A DNA stretch of 64,000 bases from Prevotella denticola (GTDB lineage: Bacteria; Bacteroidota; Bacteroidia; Bacteroidales; Bacteroidaceae): contig NZ_UGTM01000001.1 in the NCBI RefSeq assembly GCF_900454835.1, positions 682,501 through 746,500 on the forward strand, written 5' to 3'. Below the pieces are notes generated by a model. It ran no database searches and had not been told where the DNA came from. It saw nothing but the letters and a program-made list of their open reading frames with translations. The translations under genes were made by a program, and so were the position numbers. This document shows, piece after piece, positions 1 to 8,450 of this stretch (the stretch's first letter is position 1; each line of letters starts with the position of its first letter).

Positions 1-16
1 AAAGGGAAGAGCCGGA

Positions 17-190
17 TCAGTTGCTGTACAGCCAGCAGACCAGCCCGACAATTGCCAGTGCAAAGAAAGTCATAACGATTTTCATCATTTTGTTCAGCTT
101 CTTCCGTCGACGTGCATTCCTTGATGATGCGTTGTCGTAAAATCCTGATCTGTGGTGGGAACGGTGGTGATGGTGTTGTGTTGTTGTCAT
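17..190 (-). CDS. small His-rich single-pass membrane protein, 57 aa
   Basis: I do not recognise a family. The reading frame runs further upstream, but the ATG at 190 gives the most plausible start: a His-rich cytoplasmic segment (a run of four His near residue 5, more His and Arg after it), a basic stretch RRRKKLNK, and one C-terminal membrane helix of about 20 residues starting MTFFALAIVGL and ending a few residues before the stop. This is a tail-anchor layout. A -7 promoter element (TAACTTTG on the minus strand, 268-275) lies about 80 nt upstream, which supports independent transcription. The function is unknown; the His cluster could bind metal, but that is speculation. Confidence 0.55.
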   Translation of the reverse strand: MTTTQHHHHRSHHRSGFYDNASSRNARRRKKLNKMMKIVMTFFALAIVGLVCWLYSN

Positions 191-267
191 TTTTTTAGCG
201 TCTGAATGATTTCTGTTTGTTGAAATATCTGCTTTCCTCTCTGTATGCAGATTAACCTTGCTGGCTG

Positions 268-275
268 CAAAGTTA
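268..275 (-). promoter_or_regulatory. -7 promoter element for the small His-rich protein
   Basis: On the minus strand the sequence reads TAACTTTG, a match to the Bacteroidota -7 consensus TAnnTTTG. It lies 77 nt before the ATG at 190. I see no convincing -33 TTTG at 19-21 nt. Confidence 0.4.
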
Positions 276-276
276 C

Positions 277-316
277 AAAAAAGCACGGATATACGCCATG
301 TACATCCGTGTTTTTT
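277..316 (-). terminator. rho-independent terminator of the sigma/anti-sigma/receptor operon
   Basis: The inverted repeat CACGGAT / ATCCGTG (284-290, 304-310) is followed on the minus strand by a run of six T. It lies about 95 nt past the stop of the outer-membrane receptor at 411. The A run on the other side makes it potentially bidirectional. Confidence 0.6.
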
Positions 317-410
317 ATTGTTCCGTGGTAACATTCATACGGTTATTTTTACGGTTGTCTCACGTGCTGGACACGTGAAGTCTCTGATGAGTGGATGATT
401 CCCGATTCCT

Positions 411-2957
411 TTACAGCCGGTTCTTCTCTGCATTACCCGCACCTGTCCCCTTGTACTTGCTTCGCTTTGCATTGAAATTATAGGTAACGGTCAGTGAGAC
501 GGAGCGGGAATAGGTGTTACAGTCCTTATCCATAGTGGAGCCATAGCCTCTGAGCCCCCATCGTTCTCGCATGGAATCGAAGATGTCGTTTGCAGAAAGG
601 GAAAGTATGAGGCGTTCATTGTAGAATGACTTGCGTAAAGCCAGGTTCAGACTTGCAAAGCCGTTTGCCTCTTGAAAGCCTTGGTAAAGTCTTGTACGTG
701 TCCAGAAATTCACTCTGCCCATGAATGTCTTGGAGAATACGAACTGGTTGAGCAATGAGAATGTTACTGTAGGCTTGTTCTTCACTAACGAGCCATCATC
801 ATTCGGTGCATGGAAGTTCTGTTGCAGATAGCTTAATTCTGCCGTAGGCTGATACCATTTGAATTTAGGTGAGGCGACGACAGAGGCATAGTACATCTCA
901 GAATGGTCATAGTTGTAGACTGCAGCAAAGGAGATGGCCTTGTTCTGGTATAATCCATGTGTCCATATCATTGCATTCTTGTAGTATTTATAGCCAGCCG
1001 AAAGGTTCAGCCAACCATATACTCCATTTACTTCTATGTTGTGTATCTGTTCCGGGCGCAGTTCCGGGTTGCCCCCTTCATAGCCGTAACGGTTGTTGTA
1101 TTGTACGAAATTGCGCAGGGAACGGTAGCTCGGACGGTTGATCTTATTGCTGTAATTAAGCTGGAGCGACCACTTCCCACTGTTCCATACCAGTGACGCA
1201 GAAGGGAAGAAGTTGCTGTAACGCCGGCTGGCATCGTCCTGTTTAGTCTCGAAGGAGTAATAGTCTGACACTACATGCTCGTATCTTAGTCCTGCACTAA
1301 GGGAGAACTTACCCAAAGGAAGGCTGTAATCTGCAAAAACAGCCTGGTTCCTTTCCTTGATGTCAGTCTCCGAGGATGCAACAATCTGCTCTTTATTGGT
1401 GAAGTTTCCCCAGGAGTTGGTATAGCTGAACTCCGTTCCCCAGTTCAGATTACCACGCCATAGCGGATATTCAAAGACAAGTTTTCCTGCCCAGAGATGG
1501 CTGCGCTGGTTGCCTGAAGAATGTACCTCACGGTTGGAAAGCTGGTCGGAATGCTCTGTCTGGGTATGGTTTTCCTTAAACCTCATGGCAACATAGGATG
1601 CGTTGAAGTCTATTCCGAGTTTTCCGAGTCTGCCAACATAATACACATCAGCCTGATGACGGGCAGGAGTACGTATCTCAACATTCCCGTTCTGCGTTAT
1701 GGTTCCTTCTGATATGCCGTTTTTATAGATATTCTGAACCCCATCCATTGTTCCTTCCATGCGGTAATCGGAATAGAAACGGTAAGAAGCACCGATAGAG
1801 TTGCTGTCATTGAAGAGGTAAGAAGTACCTATGCGCTCGGAAAAGGCATTATGCCTGCTTTTATAGTTGATGTGCTGGCGAATATCAACATCATCTCCGT
1901 TTGCGTGTATCTGAGAGTGAAGGTCGTTGTTCTCCTGCTGTAAATAATTTATCCAGTAGAGACTGTTGAACAGCTCCAGACGCTTTGTCCGATAAGTCAG
2001 TTTGGTCGATTCCGAGCCAGTCCACCATCCATTGTATTCCACATTGGCATCATTACGAAAGCTGAAGCCTTCATCCTGCCTGCGAATGGTTTTGATGCGG
2101 ATGACGGACTGTACCTGTGCATCATACTGTGATCCGGGACTTGTGATGACATCCACACTCTTGATGTTGTCAGACTTGAGTTCCGTCAGTTCCTTCATGT
2201 CACTTATCTTGCGGTTGTTGATATAGATAAGCGGTGTTCCTTTGGCAAAGACTTGTACACTGTTGTCGCTTGTCGTTACACGGGGAAGCTGTGCCAGTAC
2301 GTCCATGGCACTGCCCGTCTTTGCCAACAGTGAGTGTTCAATGTCGATTGTCATGCCTCCCCGCGTCATCTTGTATTGTGGTCGGACGGTCTTGACGGTC
2401 ACTCCTTTCAGCTGCAAGGCATCGGGTGCAAGCTGGACAGTGCCTGCATTCTCGGTTGAGAAGGTTCGGTAAACGGTCTTGTAGCCCACGTAGCTGATGC
2501 GTGCAATGACCTTTGCCGGCTCGTAAGGCACTACGAACACACCGCTTTCATTGCTCACCCCGCCGGCAACGGCACTGGAGTCGACTACTGACAGCAGCAG
2601 TATATTGGCGTAAGGTATGGGCTGCCCGGTCTCATCAACGACTTTTCCCGTCAGATGTCGTTTTGTCTTGTGCGTACATTCCACCATGATTGTATTCCCA
2701 CGGTGTGTCATCCGTATGGGATAGAAGCCTATCAGCTGCTGGATGGCATCGGTAACACGCTGGTTCTTGATGCTGGTTGTGATGCGGAAATCCTCCAGAT
2801 CGTCATAAATGAAGTTGATTGTGTAACGGTTTTGCAGGCTGTTGAGTTCTTTCAACGCCTGCGCCATAGAGACATTATTGTATTGTCGGGTGATGCGCTG
2901 GGCCGATGCTCCACACATCATGGTGAGGAGCACGATCGTTGTTAATAACTTTTTCAT
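411..2957 (-). CDS. outer-membrane beta-barrel receptor (TonB-dependent-like), sigma-operon linked
   Basis: An 848-aa outer-membrane protein. In order it shows a signal peptide (about residues 1-19, ending GASA), an STN-like domain (about 25-92), a carboxypeptidase-regulatory-like beta-sandwich (about 101-185, with LTGKVVDETGQPIPYAN), a plug-like segment (about 205-295) and a long aromatic-rich C-terminal barrel. It resembles the Bacteroidota 'outer membrane beta-barrel' family (OMP_b-brl_3) more than a SusC protein, and no SusD partner follows. It is the last gene of the operon sigma factor, anti-sigma, receptor, 4 nt after the anti-sigma gene. By analogy with the Fec system the STN domain may signal ligand binding to the anti-sigma protein. 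The substrate cannot be read from the sequence. Confidence 0.85.
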   Translation of the reverse strand: MKKLLTTIVLLTMMCGASAQRITRQYNNVSMAQALKELNSLQNRYTINFIYDDLEDFRITTSIKNQRVTDAIQQLIGFYPIRMTHRGNTIMVECTHKTKRHLTGKVVDETGQPIPYANILLLSVVDSSAVAGGVSNESGVFVVPYEPAKVIARISYVGYKTVYRTFSTENAGTVQLAPDALQLKGVTVKTVRPQYKMTRGGMTIDIEHSLLAKTGSAMDVLAQLPRVTTSDNSVQVFAKGTPLIYINNRKISDMKELTELKSDNIKSVDVITSPGSQYDAQVQSVIRIKTIRRQDEGFSFRNDANVEYNGWWTGSESTKLTYRTKRLELFNSLYWINYLQQENNDLHSQIHANGDDVDIRQHINYKSRHNAFSERIGTSYLFNDSNSIGASYRFYSDYRMEGTMDGVQNIYKNGISEGTITQNGNVEIRTPARHQADVYYVGRLGKLGIDFNASYVAMRFKENHTQTEHSDQLSNREVHSSGNQRSHLWAGKLVFEYPLWRGNLNWGTEFSYTNSWGNFTNKEQIVASSETDIKERNQAVFADYSLPLGKFSLSAGLRYEHVVSDYYSFETKQDDASRRYSNFFPSASLVWNSGKWSLQLNYSNKINRPSYRSLRNFVQYNNRYGYEGGNPELRPEQIHNIEVNGVYGWLNLSAGYKYYKNAMIWTHGLYQNKAISFAAVYNYDHSEMYYASVVASPKFKWYQPTAELSYLQQNFHAPNDDGSLVKNKPTVTFSLLNQFVFSKTFMGRVNFWTRTRLYQGFQEANGFASLNLALRKSFYNERLILSLSANDIFDSMRERWGLRGYGSTMDKDCNTYSRSVSLTVTYNFNAKRSKYKGTGAGNAEKNRL

Positions 2958-2961
2958 AGCT

Positions 2962-3654
2962 TCATTCTATTGTCAGGGTGTTGTCGGAATAGGTAAGGTT
3001 CACACGGTCAAAGGCATTCAGCAGTTCAATGTTCTGCTGGAGAGATGCCTGCTTGTCCCATTTGAAGAAAAGCCGTACATGGGCTGCGCCCGGGTTCAGC
3101 ACTTTCACCTCTGCATGATAGTACTGTCCCATCGTCTCGATGATGGTCTTCAGTGATACATTCTCAAATACAACCAGCTGCACGGGGATGCTGTCTTTCT
3201 GTGGAAGAAGCGTGCGTGTAAGACTGTCAATGACAGCTTTACGTTGTTCCCGTATCTGTTTTAATGAGTCGGCTACGGTTGTCCGCTGTATCTGTGGCTG
3301 TGGATTGATTGGCTGTTTGTTACCGAAGAAAGGCAGAATGCCCAACTGTACGGTTGCTGCAAAGGCAAGTCCTGATGCAAAGACAATGCCTGCGATAGAT
3401 GCTGCTATCTTCATCCTGCTGCGCTGTTGTGGTACAGAGTGCTGGGCAGAGAAGTGTTCCCACTCTTCCTCTACGTTTACTTCTCCAGCTTCATTACGTA
3501 TCATGGCACGCTTGGTCATGGCTAAATCCTGCACAAAGGTACGAATCTCCTCGTCGGCAAGCAGTGTTTCAATCTGCTCATCGGTATATTTTTCGGGATG
3601 TTCCTGCATGTCAAGGAACTGCATCCTTTTCTCTTCTGACTGATTCTTGTTCAT
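2962..3654 (-). CDS. anti-sigma factor, FecR-like with C-terminal DUF4974
   Basis: A 230-aa single-pass membrane protein. I take the ATG at 3654 because it overlaps the sigma-factor stop by 4 nt (ATGA), a typical coupled start; the frame continues upstream only as antisense of the sigma gene. Residues 1-85 are cytoplasmic and acidic/basic mixed, a membrane helix (starting IAASIAGIVFASGL) lies near 90-112, and the periplasmic part ends in a DUF4974/STN-like domain (about 165-230). The roughly 100-residue FecR domain usually found between helix and DUF4974 is reduced to a short linker, so this is a compact version. It probably holds the adjacent ECF sigma factor inactive until the receptor signals. 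Confidence 0.8.
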   Translation of the reverse strand: MNKNQSEEKRMQFLDMQEHPEKYTDEQIETLLADEEIRTFVQDLAMTKRAMIRNEAGEVNVEEEWEHFSAQHSVPQQRSRMKIAASIAGIVFASGLAFAATVQLGILPFFGNKQPINPQPQIQRTTVADSLKQIREQRKAVIDSLTRTLLPQKDSIPVQLVVFENVSLKTIIETMGQYYHAEVKVLNPGAAHVRLFFKWDKQASLQQNIELLNAFDRVNLTYSDNTLTIE

Positions 3655-4145
3655 TGTCGTGCTTGTTTTAGTTGTTCTTTGATGGTGTCGATAGCTGCTG
3701 AAAGATGATGATAGACCGTCACCCGACTCACGTCCAGTTCGTCTGCAATGCGCTGGAAGGGCAGCCCCTGCAGATGTCGAAGACAAAGAATCTGGCGACG
3801 GATGGGCGGATCAAGAAGTTCGATGATGTGCATCAACCGGTCAAGCAGTTCGTTGTCCTGTTCGGAAAGGACGGTCTCAGCATCTGCCAGAAGCAGCTTC
3901 GCCGTCCGTTCCCGTATGTCCTTCTGCACAATGATATTCAGACAACGGTTGCGGACAGCCCTCACGAGGTAGCCTTCTTCCGTCTCTGGCAGCAGGACGA
4001 TCTGCTCGCTCAGCACATGGGAGAAAACGTCACTCACCACGTCCCTGCACTCGTCACAGTCGTAGAGAATGCTCCTTGCCACCCGGTACATCGGCTGGTA
4101 ATAACGTTTGAAGAGCCTTTCTATGTCAGTCTTTTCTTGTTTCAT
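3651..4145 (-). CDS. ECF-type RNA polymerase sigma-70 factor
   Basis: A 164-aa group IV sigma factor. Region sigma-2 occupies about residues 7-75 (RLFKRYYQPMYRVARSILYD, then DVVSDVF), and sigma-4 about 100-160 with a helix-turn-helix (LPFQRIADELDVSRVTVYHH). There is no sigma-3 region, and the length is usual for the Bacteroidota ECF family. It is the first gene of a three-gene operon with an anti-sigma protein and an outer-membrane receptor, so it probably responds to an extracellular signal and may activate its own operon. A -7 element lies about 70 nt upstream. Confidence 0.92.
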   Translation of the reverse strand: MKQEKTDIERLFKRYYQPMYRVARSILYDCDECRDVVSDVFSHVLSEQIVLLPETEEGYLVRAVRNRCLNIIVQKDIRERTAKLLLADAETVLSEQDNELLDRLMHIIELLDPPIRRQILCLRHLQGLPFQRIADELDVSRVTVYHHLSAAIDTIKEQLKQARQ

Positions 4146-4211
4146 ACATTATCCTTACAGTTCAGCAACTGAAAATGTAAAGCAGAACAATGATTTTTTT
4201 GCATCAGACTG

Positions 4212-4219
4212 CAAAGATA
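4212..4219 (-). promoter_or_regulatory. -7 promoter element of the sigma-factor operon
   Basis: TATCTTTG on the minus strand, matching TAnnTTTG, 67 nt before the sigma-factor ATG. No clear -33 box is visible. It may be a housekeeping promoter; the ECF factor's own recognition site is not identifiable. Confidence 0.45.
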
Positions 4220-4361
4220 ATCACTTTGCGGTAATTAACGTCTTCTACCGATGTTGTTTCTCCTGTTCATGGGGGTAAATAAAGCAGGTAAGGTGCATTT
4301 TGTTCCTGAACGGTATGACCTGTATGCACTTGATGCGACAGATTGTAACGGTGTGGACTCT

Positions 4362-4427
4362 CAGCACACTTGGTGACGGGTATCAACACACTTGGTGTCG
4401 GGCATCGGCACGATCGGTGACGGTCAT
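4362..4427. repeat. array A: three 22-nt palindromic units (ACAC/GGTG family)
   Basis: Three successive units start at 4362, 4384 and 4406, exactly 22 nt apart. The core is CACACTTGGTGACGGG with variations, and each unit carries a short dyad (CAC...GTG). A partial unit precedes and another follows. The array sits in the 406-nt gap between the divergent sigma operon and the DUF4827 gene, together with their promoters. The same unit recurs at 21468, 29878-29949, 36396, 41824 and 48100. Confidence 0.7.
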
Positions 4428-4517
4428 CACATTGGCCGGGAAGTGGCTGTCTGCAGTCCTTTTGCAGTGCTTAATATATTTTCTGATTTCTAATTTCAGC
4501 TTTCTAAATACTTTTCT

Positions 4518-4525
4518 TACCTTTG
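4518..4525 (+). promoter_or_regulatory. -7 promoter element of the DUF4827 gene
   Basis: TACCTTTG, matching TAnnTTTG, 26 nt before the ATG at 4552, so the leader would be short. The expected -33 position carries TTTC rather than TTTG. Confidence 0.5.
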
Positions 4526-4551
4526 CACAGCATATATAAACAAAGAAACGA

Positions 4552-5190
4552 ATGAAGAAATTTACTTTTCTCCTTGTTGTCATGGCAGCCGTGCTGGCAT
4601 TCAGCTCATGTAACAAGTCCGAGACCTATGCCGATCAGCTGGAGCGGGAGAACAATGCCATTAACGCTTTCATTGTCAAAAAAGGCATCAACGTCATCAG
4701 TGAAGGGCAGTTTGCGAGCCAAGGGAATACGACTGACGTGACGAAGAACCAGTATGTCCATTTCTCCAATACAGGCGTGTATATGCAGATTGTGGAGAAG
4801 GGTACAGGCGAGCCTGTCAGAAAAGGCGAGACGGCAACGGTTCTCTGTCGTTTTACGGAGTGGAATCTTATCAGGGACACGCTGCAGCTGTCTAATCAGT
4901 TCCTCGTCTTCGGTCCGAAAGTAGACAAGATGTCTGTTACGAACACGAGCGGTACTTATACAGCTTCCTTCGACCGTACTTCCAGTGTGATGTACGATGC
5001 CTACAAGAGTACGTCAGTACCCGGTGGGTGGCTGGTCCCCATGCCCTATGTCAGGCTGGGCAGGCTGTCTTCTGCAACCTCTAAGCTGGCGCACGTGAAG
5101 CTCATTGTCCCTTCGCAGCAGGGACAGATCAATGCCTCACAGGCTGTCTATCCCTGTTTCTACGACCTTACGTTCCAGAGGGGACTCTGA
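4552..5190 (+). CDS. DUF4827 lipoprotein, FKBP-like
   Basis: A 212-aa lipoprotein. The signal peptide ends in a lipobox (AFSSC, Cys20), so the protein is probably anchored in the envelope. It matches my memory of the Bacteroidota DUF4827 family, described as related to FKBP-type peptidyl-prolyl isomerases; segments such as VEKGTGEPVRKGETATVLCR have the FKBP strand pattern. Whether isomerase activity remains is not visible. It precedes glmM by 60 nt, an arrangement I recall from Bacteroides, so the two are probably co-transcribed. The spacer is purine-rich with degenerate GGTAAAA-like repeats. Confidence 0.8.
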   Translation: MKKFTFLLVVMAAVLAFSSCNKSETYADQLERENNAINAFIVKKGINVISEGQFASQGNTTDVTKNQYVHFSNTGVYMQIVEKGTGEPVRKGETATVLCRFTEWNLIRDTLQLSNQFLVFGPKVDKMSVTNTSGTYTASFDRTSSVMYDAYKSTSVPGGWLVPMPYVRLGRLSSATSKLAHVKLIVPSQQGQINASQAVYPCFYDLTFQRGL

Positions 5191-5250
5191 TGGAAAGGTA
5201 AAAAAGGAAAAACGGTAAAAGGGACAATACCCTCAAAATACATTTGGAGT

Positions 5251-6642
5251 ATGACACTTATCAAATCAATTTCCGGCATCCGTGGTACAATCGGAGGTCG
5301 TGCGGGAGACACACTGAACCCGCTGGACATTGTTAAATTCGTTTCAGCATACGCTACTTTCATTGCGCGTAAGCATCCCGGAAAGAAGCTGAAGATCGTC
5401 GTCGGCCGCGATGCACGCATCTCCGGCCCGATGGTCAAGAATGTGGTATGCGGCACGCTGATGGGAATCGGTGCTGATGTAGTGAACATCGGACTGGCAA
5501 CTACTCCTACGACCGAGCTGGCTGTGCGTATGAGCTGTGCGGACGGTGGAATCATCATCACCGCTTCCCATAATCCCCGCCACTGGAACGCCCTGAAACT
5601 TCTGAACGAGGAGGGCGAGTTCCTGACGGCTGCCGACGGTGCAGAGGTGCTCGACATTGCGGTTCGTGAAGACTTTGAATATGCAGATGTAGACGGATTG
5701 GGCAGCTATACGGAAGATGATTCGTTTGACCGACGGCATATTGAAGAGGTGATGAACCTCGAGCTGCTCGACCTTGAAGCTATCCGCAAGCGCAGATTCC
5801 GTGTCGTCGTAGACTCCATCAATTCTGTCGGCGGTGTCATCTTGCCTAAACTTCTCGACCGGCTGGGTGTAGAATACAAGTTCCTCAATGGAGAACCTAC
5901 GGGTGACTTTGCCCACAATCCGGAGCCTGTCGAGAAGAACCTCACGGGCATTATGGATGAGGTCGCAAAGGGCGGTTACGATCTGGGGATCGTTGTCGAT
6001 CCTGATGTGGACCGTCTGGCATTCATCCAGGAAGACGGCAAGATGTACGGCGAGGAATATACACTCGTCACGGTGGCTGACTATATTCTCGACCACGTGA
6101 AAGGCAGTACCGTAAGCAATCTCTCTTCCACCCGTGCCCTGCGTGATGTGACCGAGAAACATGGCTGTAAGTATTATGCCTCTGCGGTCGGCGAGGTGAA
6201 CGTGACCACGAAGATGAAGGAAGTGGGAGCTGTCATCGGCGGCGAGGGCAATGGCGGTGTAATTTATCCGGAAAGCCATTACGGACGTGATGCCCTCGTC
6301 GGTATCGCCCTCTTCCTCAGCTCTCTGGCACAGAAGGGCATGAAGGCAAGCGAGCTGCGCAGGACTTTCCCGGCGTATTTCATCGCCAAGAACCGCATTG
6401 ACCTCACGCCGGAGACCGATGTCGATGCCATTCTCAAGCGGGTGAAAGAGCTTTATGGGAAGGAGAAGGACGTGCAGGTTACGGACATCGACGGTGTGAA
6501 GCTCGACTTCCCTGACGCATGGGTGCATCTCCGCAAGTCGAATACCGAGCCGATTATCCGTGTCTACAGCGAGGCCGATACGATGGAAGCCGCTGACGCA
6601 TTGGGAAAGAAACTCATGCAGGTGGTTTATGATATGCAGTAG
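5251..6642 (+). CDS. glmM: phosphoglucosamine mutase (phosphohexomutase family)
   Basis: A 463-aa cytoplasmic enzyme that interconverts glucosamine-6-phosphate and glucosamine-1-phosphate on the route to UDP-GlcNAc. Motifs of the alpha-D-phosphohexomutase family are present: the phosphoserine loop TASHNP (Ser106), the metal loop DPDVDR (Asp250, 252, 254), the sugar loop GGEGNGG (about 331-337) and the phosphate-binding loop RKSNTEP (428-434). The length fits. Closely related phosphomannomutases share these motifs, so the substrate is inferred from family usage in Bacteroidota. It follows the DUF4827 gene. The 225 nt after it hold nothing I can identify. Confidence 0.88.
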   Translation: MTLIKSISGIRGTIGGRAGDTLNPLDIVKFVSAYATFIARKHPGKKLKIVVGRDARISGPMVKNVVCGTLMGIGADVVNIGLATTPTTELAVRMSCADGGIIITASHNPRHWNALKLLNEEGEFLTAADGAEVLDIAVREDFEYADVDGLGSYTEDDSFDRRHIEEVMNLELLDLEAIRKRRFRVVVDSINSVGGVILPKLLDRLGVEYKFLNGEPTGDFAHNPEPVEKNLTGIMDEVAKGGYDLGIVVDPDVDRLAFIQEDGKMYGEEYTLVTVADYILDHVKGSTVSNLSSTRALRDVTEKHGCKYYASAVGEVNVTTKMKEVGAVIGGEGNGGVIYPESHYGRDALVGIALFLSSLAQKGMKASELRRTFPAYFIAKNRIDLTPETDVDAILKRVKELYGKEKDVQVTDIDGVKLDFPDAWVHLRKSNTEPIIRVYSEADTMEAADALGKKLMQVVYDMQ

Positions 6643-6867
6643 ATTCACCTTATTATATTAGCAGGAAGAAGACGGATGCTTCTGAATGGCTGGGAATGAA
6701 GAACACGGTCATTTCATCGAACATCACCCTTGCCTCTTTAGCCTCGGTCATCCTCCTGTCGATGGGGTAGTATGAAAGCCTCCGCATCAGTTCAAGGTGA
6801 AGAAGGGCAGACGTTATGAATGTTATTTCACGTCTGTTTCCGCATATAACACTTTATAAAGGACAAG

Positions 6868-8316
6868 ATGCCAAGAAAGAAGAAAGCTGGAAAAGGTCAG
6901 CAGCAGTTCCTCTCGCCCGAGAAATATCTTCGGACGAAAGTCAGGACGCTGCAGAAAGGACTGTGCTACCGTTCTTCCAGCCTGTTTGAGGTGGGAGAAG
7001 GATATGTCATCGTCACAAGAAAGCATACGGGAGGAAAAATCAGCTTTGCAGATTATCTCATAGACACTTATTGTGTCGGAGTGAAAAATTCTTTTTACAA
7101 GTTGAGGATTGAAGAAGACGAGTTTGAGGACTTCTTAAACCGTGCCTCAGAAGAAGATAACCTCATAGAATGCAGCTATGAAGAAGCGCACAACATTGTC
7201 TACGGTGCTGTTGAGTTTGCCGGTGAGGCTGATATAGATCCCGACAAGAGCTTTGCGCTCTCAAGGTATATGCTGGAAGAAGACACGGAAGATGTCCCGC
7301 TCATCGAGTACGAGTTCGGAAAAGGCGGCAAGCATTTCCTCGTTGCCTCCAGCGGGTTTGAAGCCAGCAAGTATCTGCTGAAACTGAAGAAAACTTATGG
7401 AACAGATTTCAAATATATTGTGCCTTGTACAGACTTCGGTGTAGACGACAGCGACTATGAGAAAAACCCGACTTACGGTCTTAAGACAAAATATACTTAT
7501 ACTCCCCCGCGATACGCCGAAGCCTGGGGCGTACATAACAAATGGCTTGTTGAGGAACTGAGCAAGCCGGAGAATTCCTTGTGGTTGGAAGACGAATTGA
7601 TTGACCGTATTCTTGCCTTGCCAGAGGAGGAACTCCGCGCTGATTTAGAAGCCATCATCCGTTATGTCATGACGATAACAAGCGAAGGCAAGATACCGGA
7701 AGGTTTTGATGACGGGAAGTATAACGGAATACTTGTCTCTTCCATCATCCTGTTAGGCGAGGTGGGCAACAATGAGAGCAGTCTCGACCTGATACTGGAA
7801 TGCTGCAGGCAGTCGGAAGGTTTCTATGACTATCATTTCGGCGATTTTGCCAATGAAATCATAGTCCCGACATTGTATAAACTGGTGACACCAGACAAGT
7901 TCGCTAAGCTGCTTGAATTCATGAAAGAGCCGGGGCTTTATTCAATATTTAAGTATTACGTGAGTTGCACAATGGCACAGCTCGCCCGTAGGAAACCGGA
8001 GCAGCGGCAAGCCTGTCTGGAATGGTTCAGCAGTCTTATCACCTTTGCAACGGAAATACTTCCCAAGGTACAGTATATTGATGGCCGTCTGGCAGGATTT
8101 ATAACTGCAGATGCAGTCAGTCTGCATACGGAAGAATTATTGCCTGGGTTAAAGGCAATGTATGCTACAGGATGTGTAGACCAGCAGATCTGTGGAAGGA
8201 TTGACGAGGTGGGAAAACTCATCCTCCATGAAAGGGATAAGGATGTATTTAAGTCTTCCCACTTTGAGGTCCACGAACGCTTTGCCGACATGAAATCCCG
8301 ATTCGGGAACTCATAA
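6868..8316 (+). CDS. conserved hypothetical protein, 482 aa
   Basis: I do not recognise a named family. The protein starts with a basic segment (MPRKKKAGKGQQQ), lacks a signal peptide and membrane helices, and is rich in Glu, Asp and Tyr afterwards. Residues about 30-140 contain DTYCVGVKNSFYKLRI and CSYEEAHNIVYGAVEFAGE, a pattern I associate only with uncharacterised Bacteroidota proteins. The C-terminal half is probably all-helical and could be a HEAT-like repeat, with segments such as YRYVM and ILLGEVGNNESSLDLI. It stands alone, with a terminator-like hairpin 19 nt after the stop. It is clearly coding: long, uniform codon use, no overlapping competitor. Confidence 0.75.
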   Translation: MPRKKKAGKGQQQFLSPEKYLRTKVRTLQKGLCYRSSSLFEVGEGYVIVTRKHTGGKISFADYLIDTYCVGVKNSFYKLRIEEDEFEDFLNRASEEDNLIECSYEEAHNIVYGAVEFAGEADIDPDKSFALSRYMLEEDTEDVPLIEYEFGKGGKHFLVASSGFEASKYLLKLKKTYGTDFKYIVPCTDFGVDDSDYEKNPTYGLKTKYTYTPPRYAEAWGVHNKWLVEELSKPENSLWLEDELIDRILALPEEELRADLEAIIRYVMTITSEGKIPEGFDDGKYNGILVSSIILLGEVGNNESSLDLILECCRQSEGFYDYHFGDFANEIIVPTLYKLVTPDKFAKLLEFMKEPGLYSIFKYYVSCTMAQLARRKPEQRQACLEWFSSLITFATEILPKVQYIDGRLAGFITADAVSLHTEELLPGLKAMYATGCVDQQICGRIDEVGKLILHERDKDVFKSSHFEVHERFADMKSRFGNS

Positions 8317-8334
8317 TATTTTTAAAACAGGGAA

Positions 8335-8364
8335 GGGAGGCCGGCGAGGCTTCTCTTCTTTTTT
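8335..8364 (+). terminator. terminator after the 482-aa hypothetical gene
   Basis: GGGAGGCC (8335-8342) can pair with GGCTTCTC (8348-8355) using two G-U pairs, followed by TTCTTTTTT. Confidence 0.5.
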
Positions 8365-8410
8365 AGGCTGATTCTAAAGACTTTCCTCTAAAGGAAAGAC
8401 GCTTTCTTTA

Positions 8411-8450
8411 TCCAACTGGCTTATAATTCGGGAATTTTATCTAATTTGTA
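8411..8450 (+). repeat. 40-nt repeat, copy 1
   Basis: Nearly identical to 17030-17070: both contain TTATAATTCGGGAATTTTAT, preceded by TCCAACTG and followed by CTAA(A)TTTGTA, with two substitutions and one indel overall. Here the end reads TAATTTG, one base short of the -7 consensus TAnnTTTG. It directly precedes the dispersed element at 8451. With that element and the rlmN promoter it fills the 405-nt gap before rlmN. Confidence 0.7.

Noticed and set aside
4362..4427. CRISPR interpretation of the 22-nt arrays
   Set aside because: No alternation of constant repeat and unique spacer; units are contiguous palindromes, and no cas genes are present.
5344..6648. 434-aa minus frame antisense to glmM
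   Set aside because: A shadow of a strongly supported gene on the plus strand.
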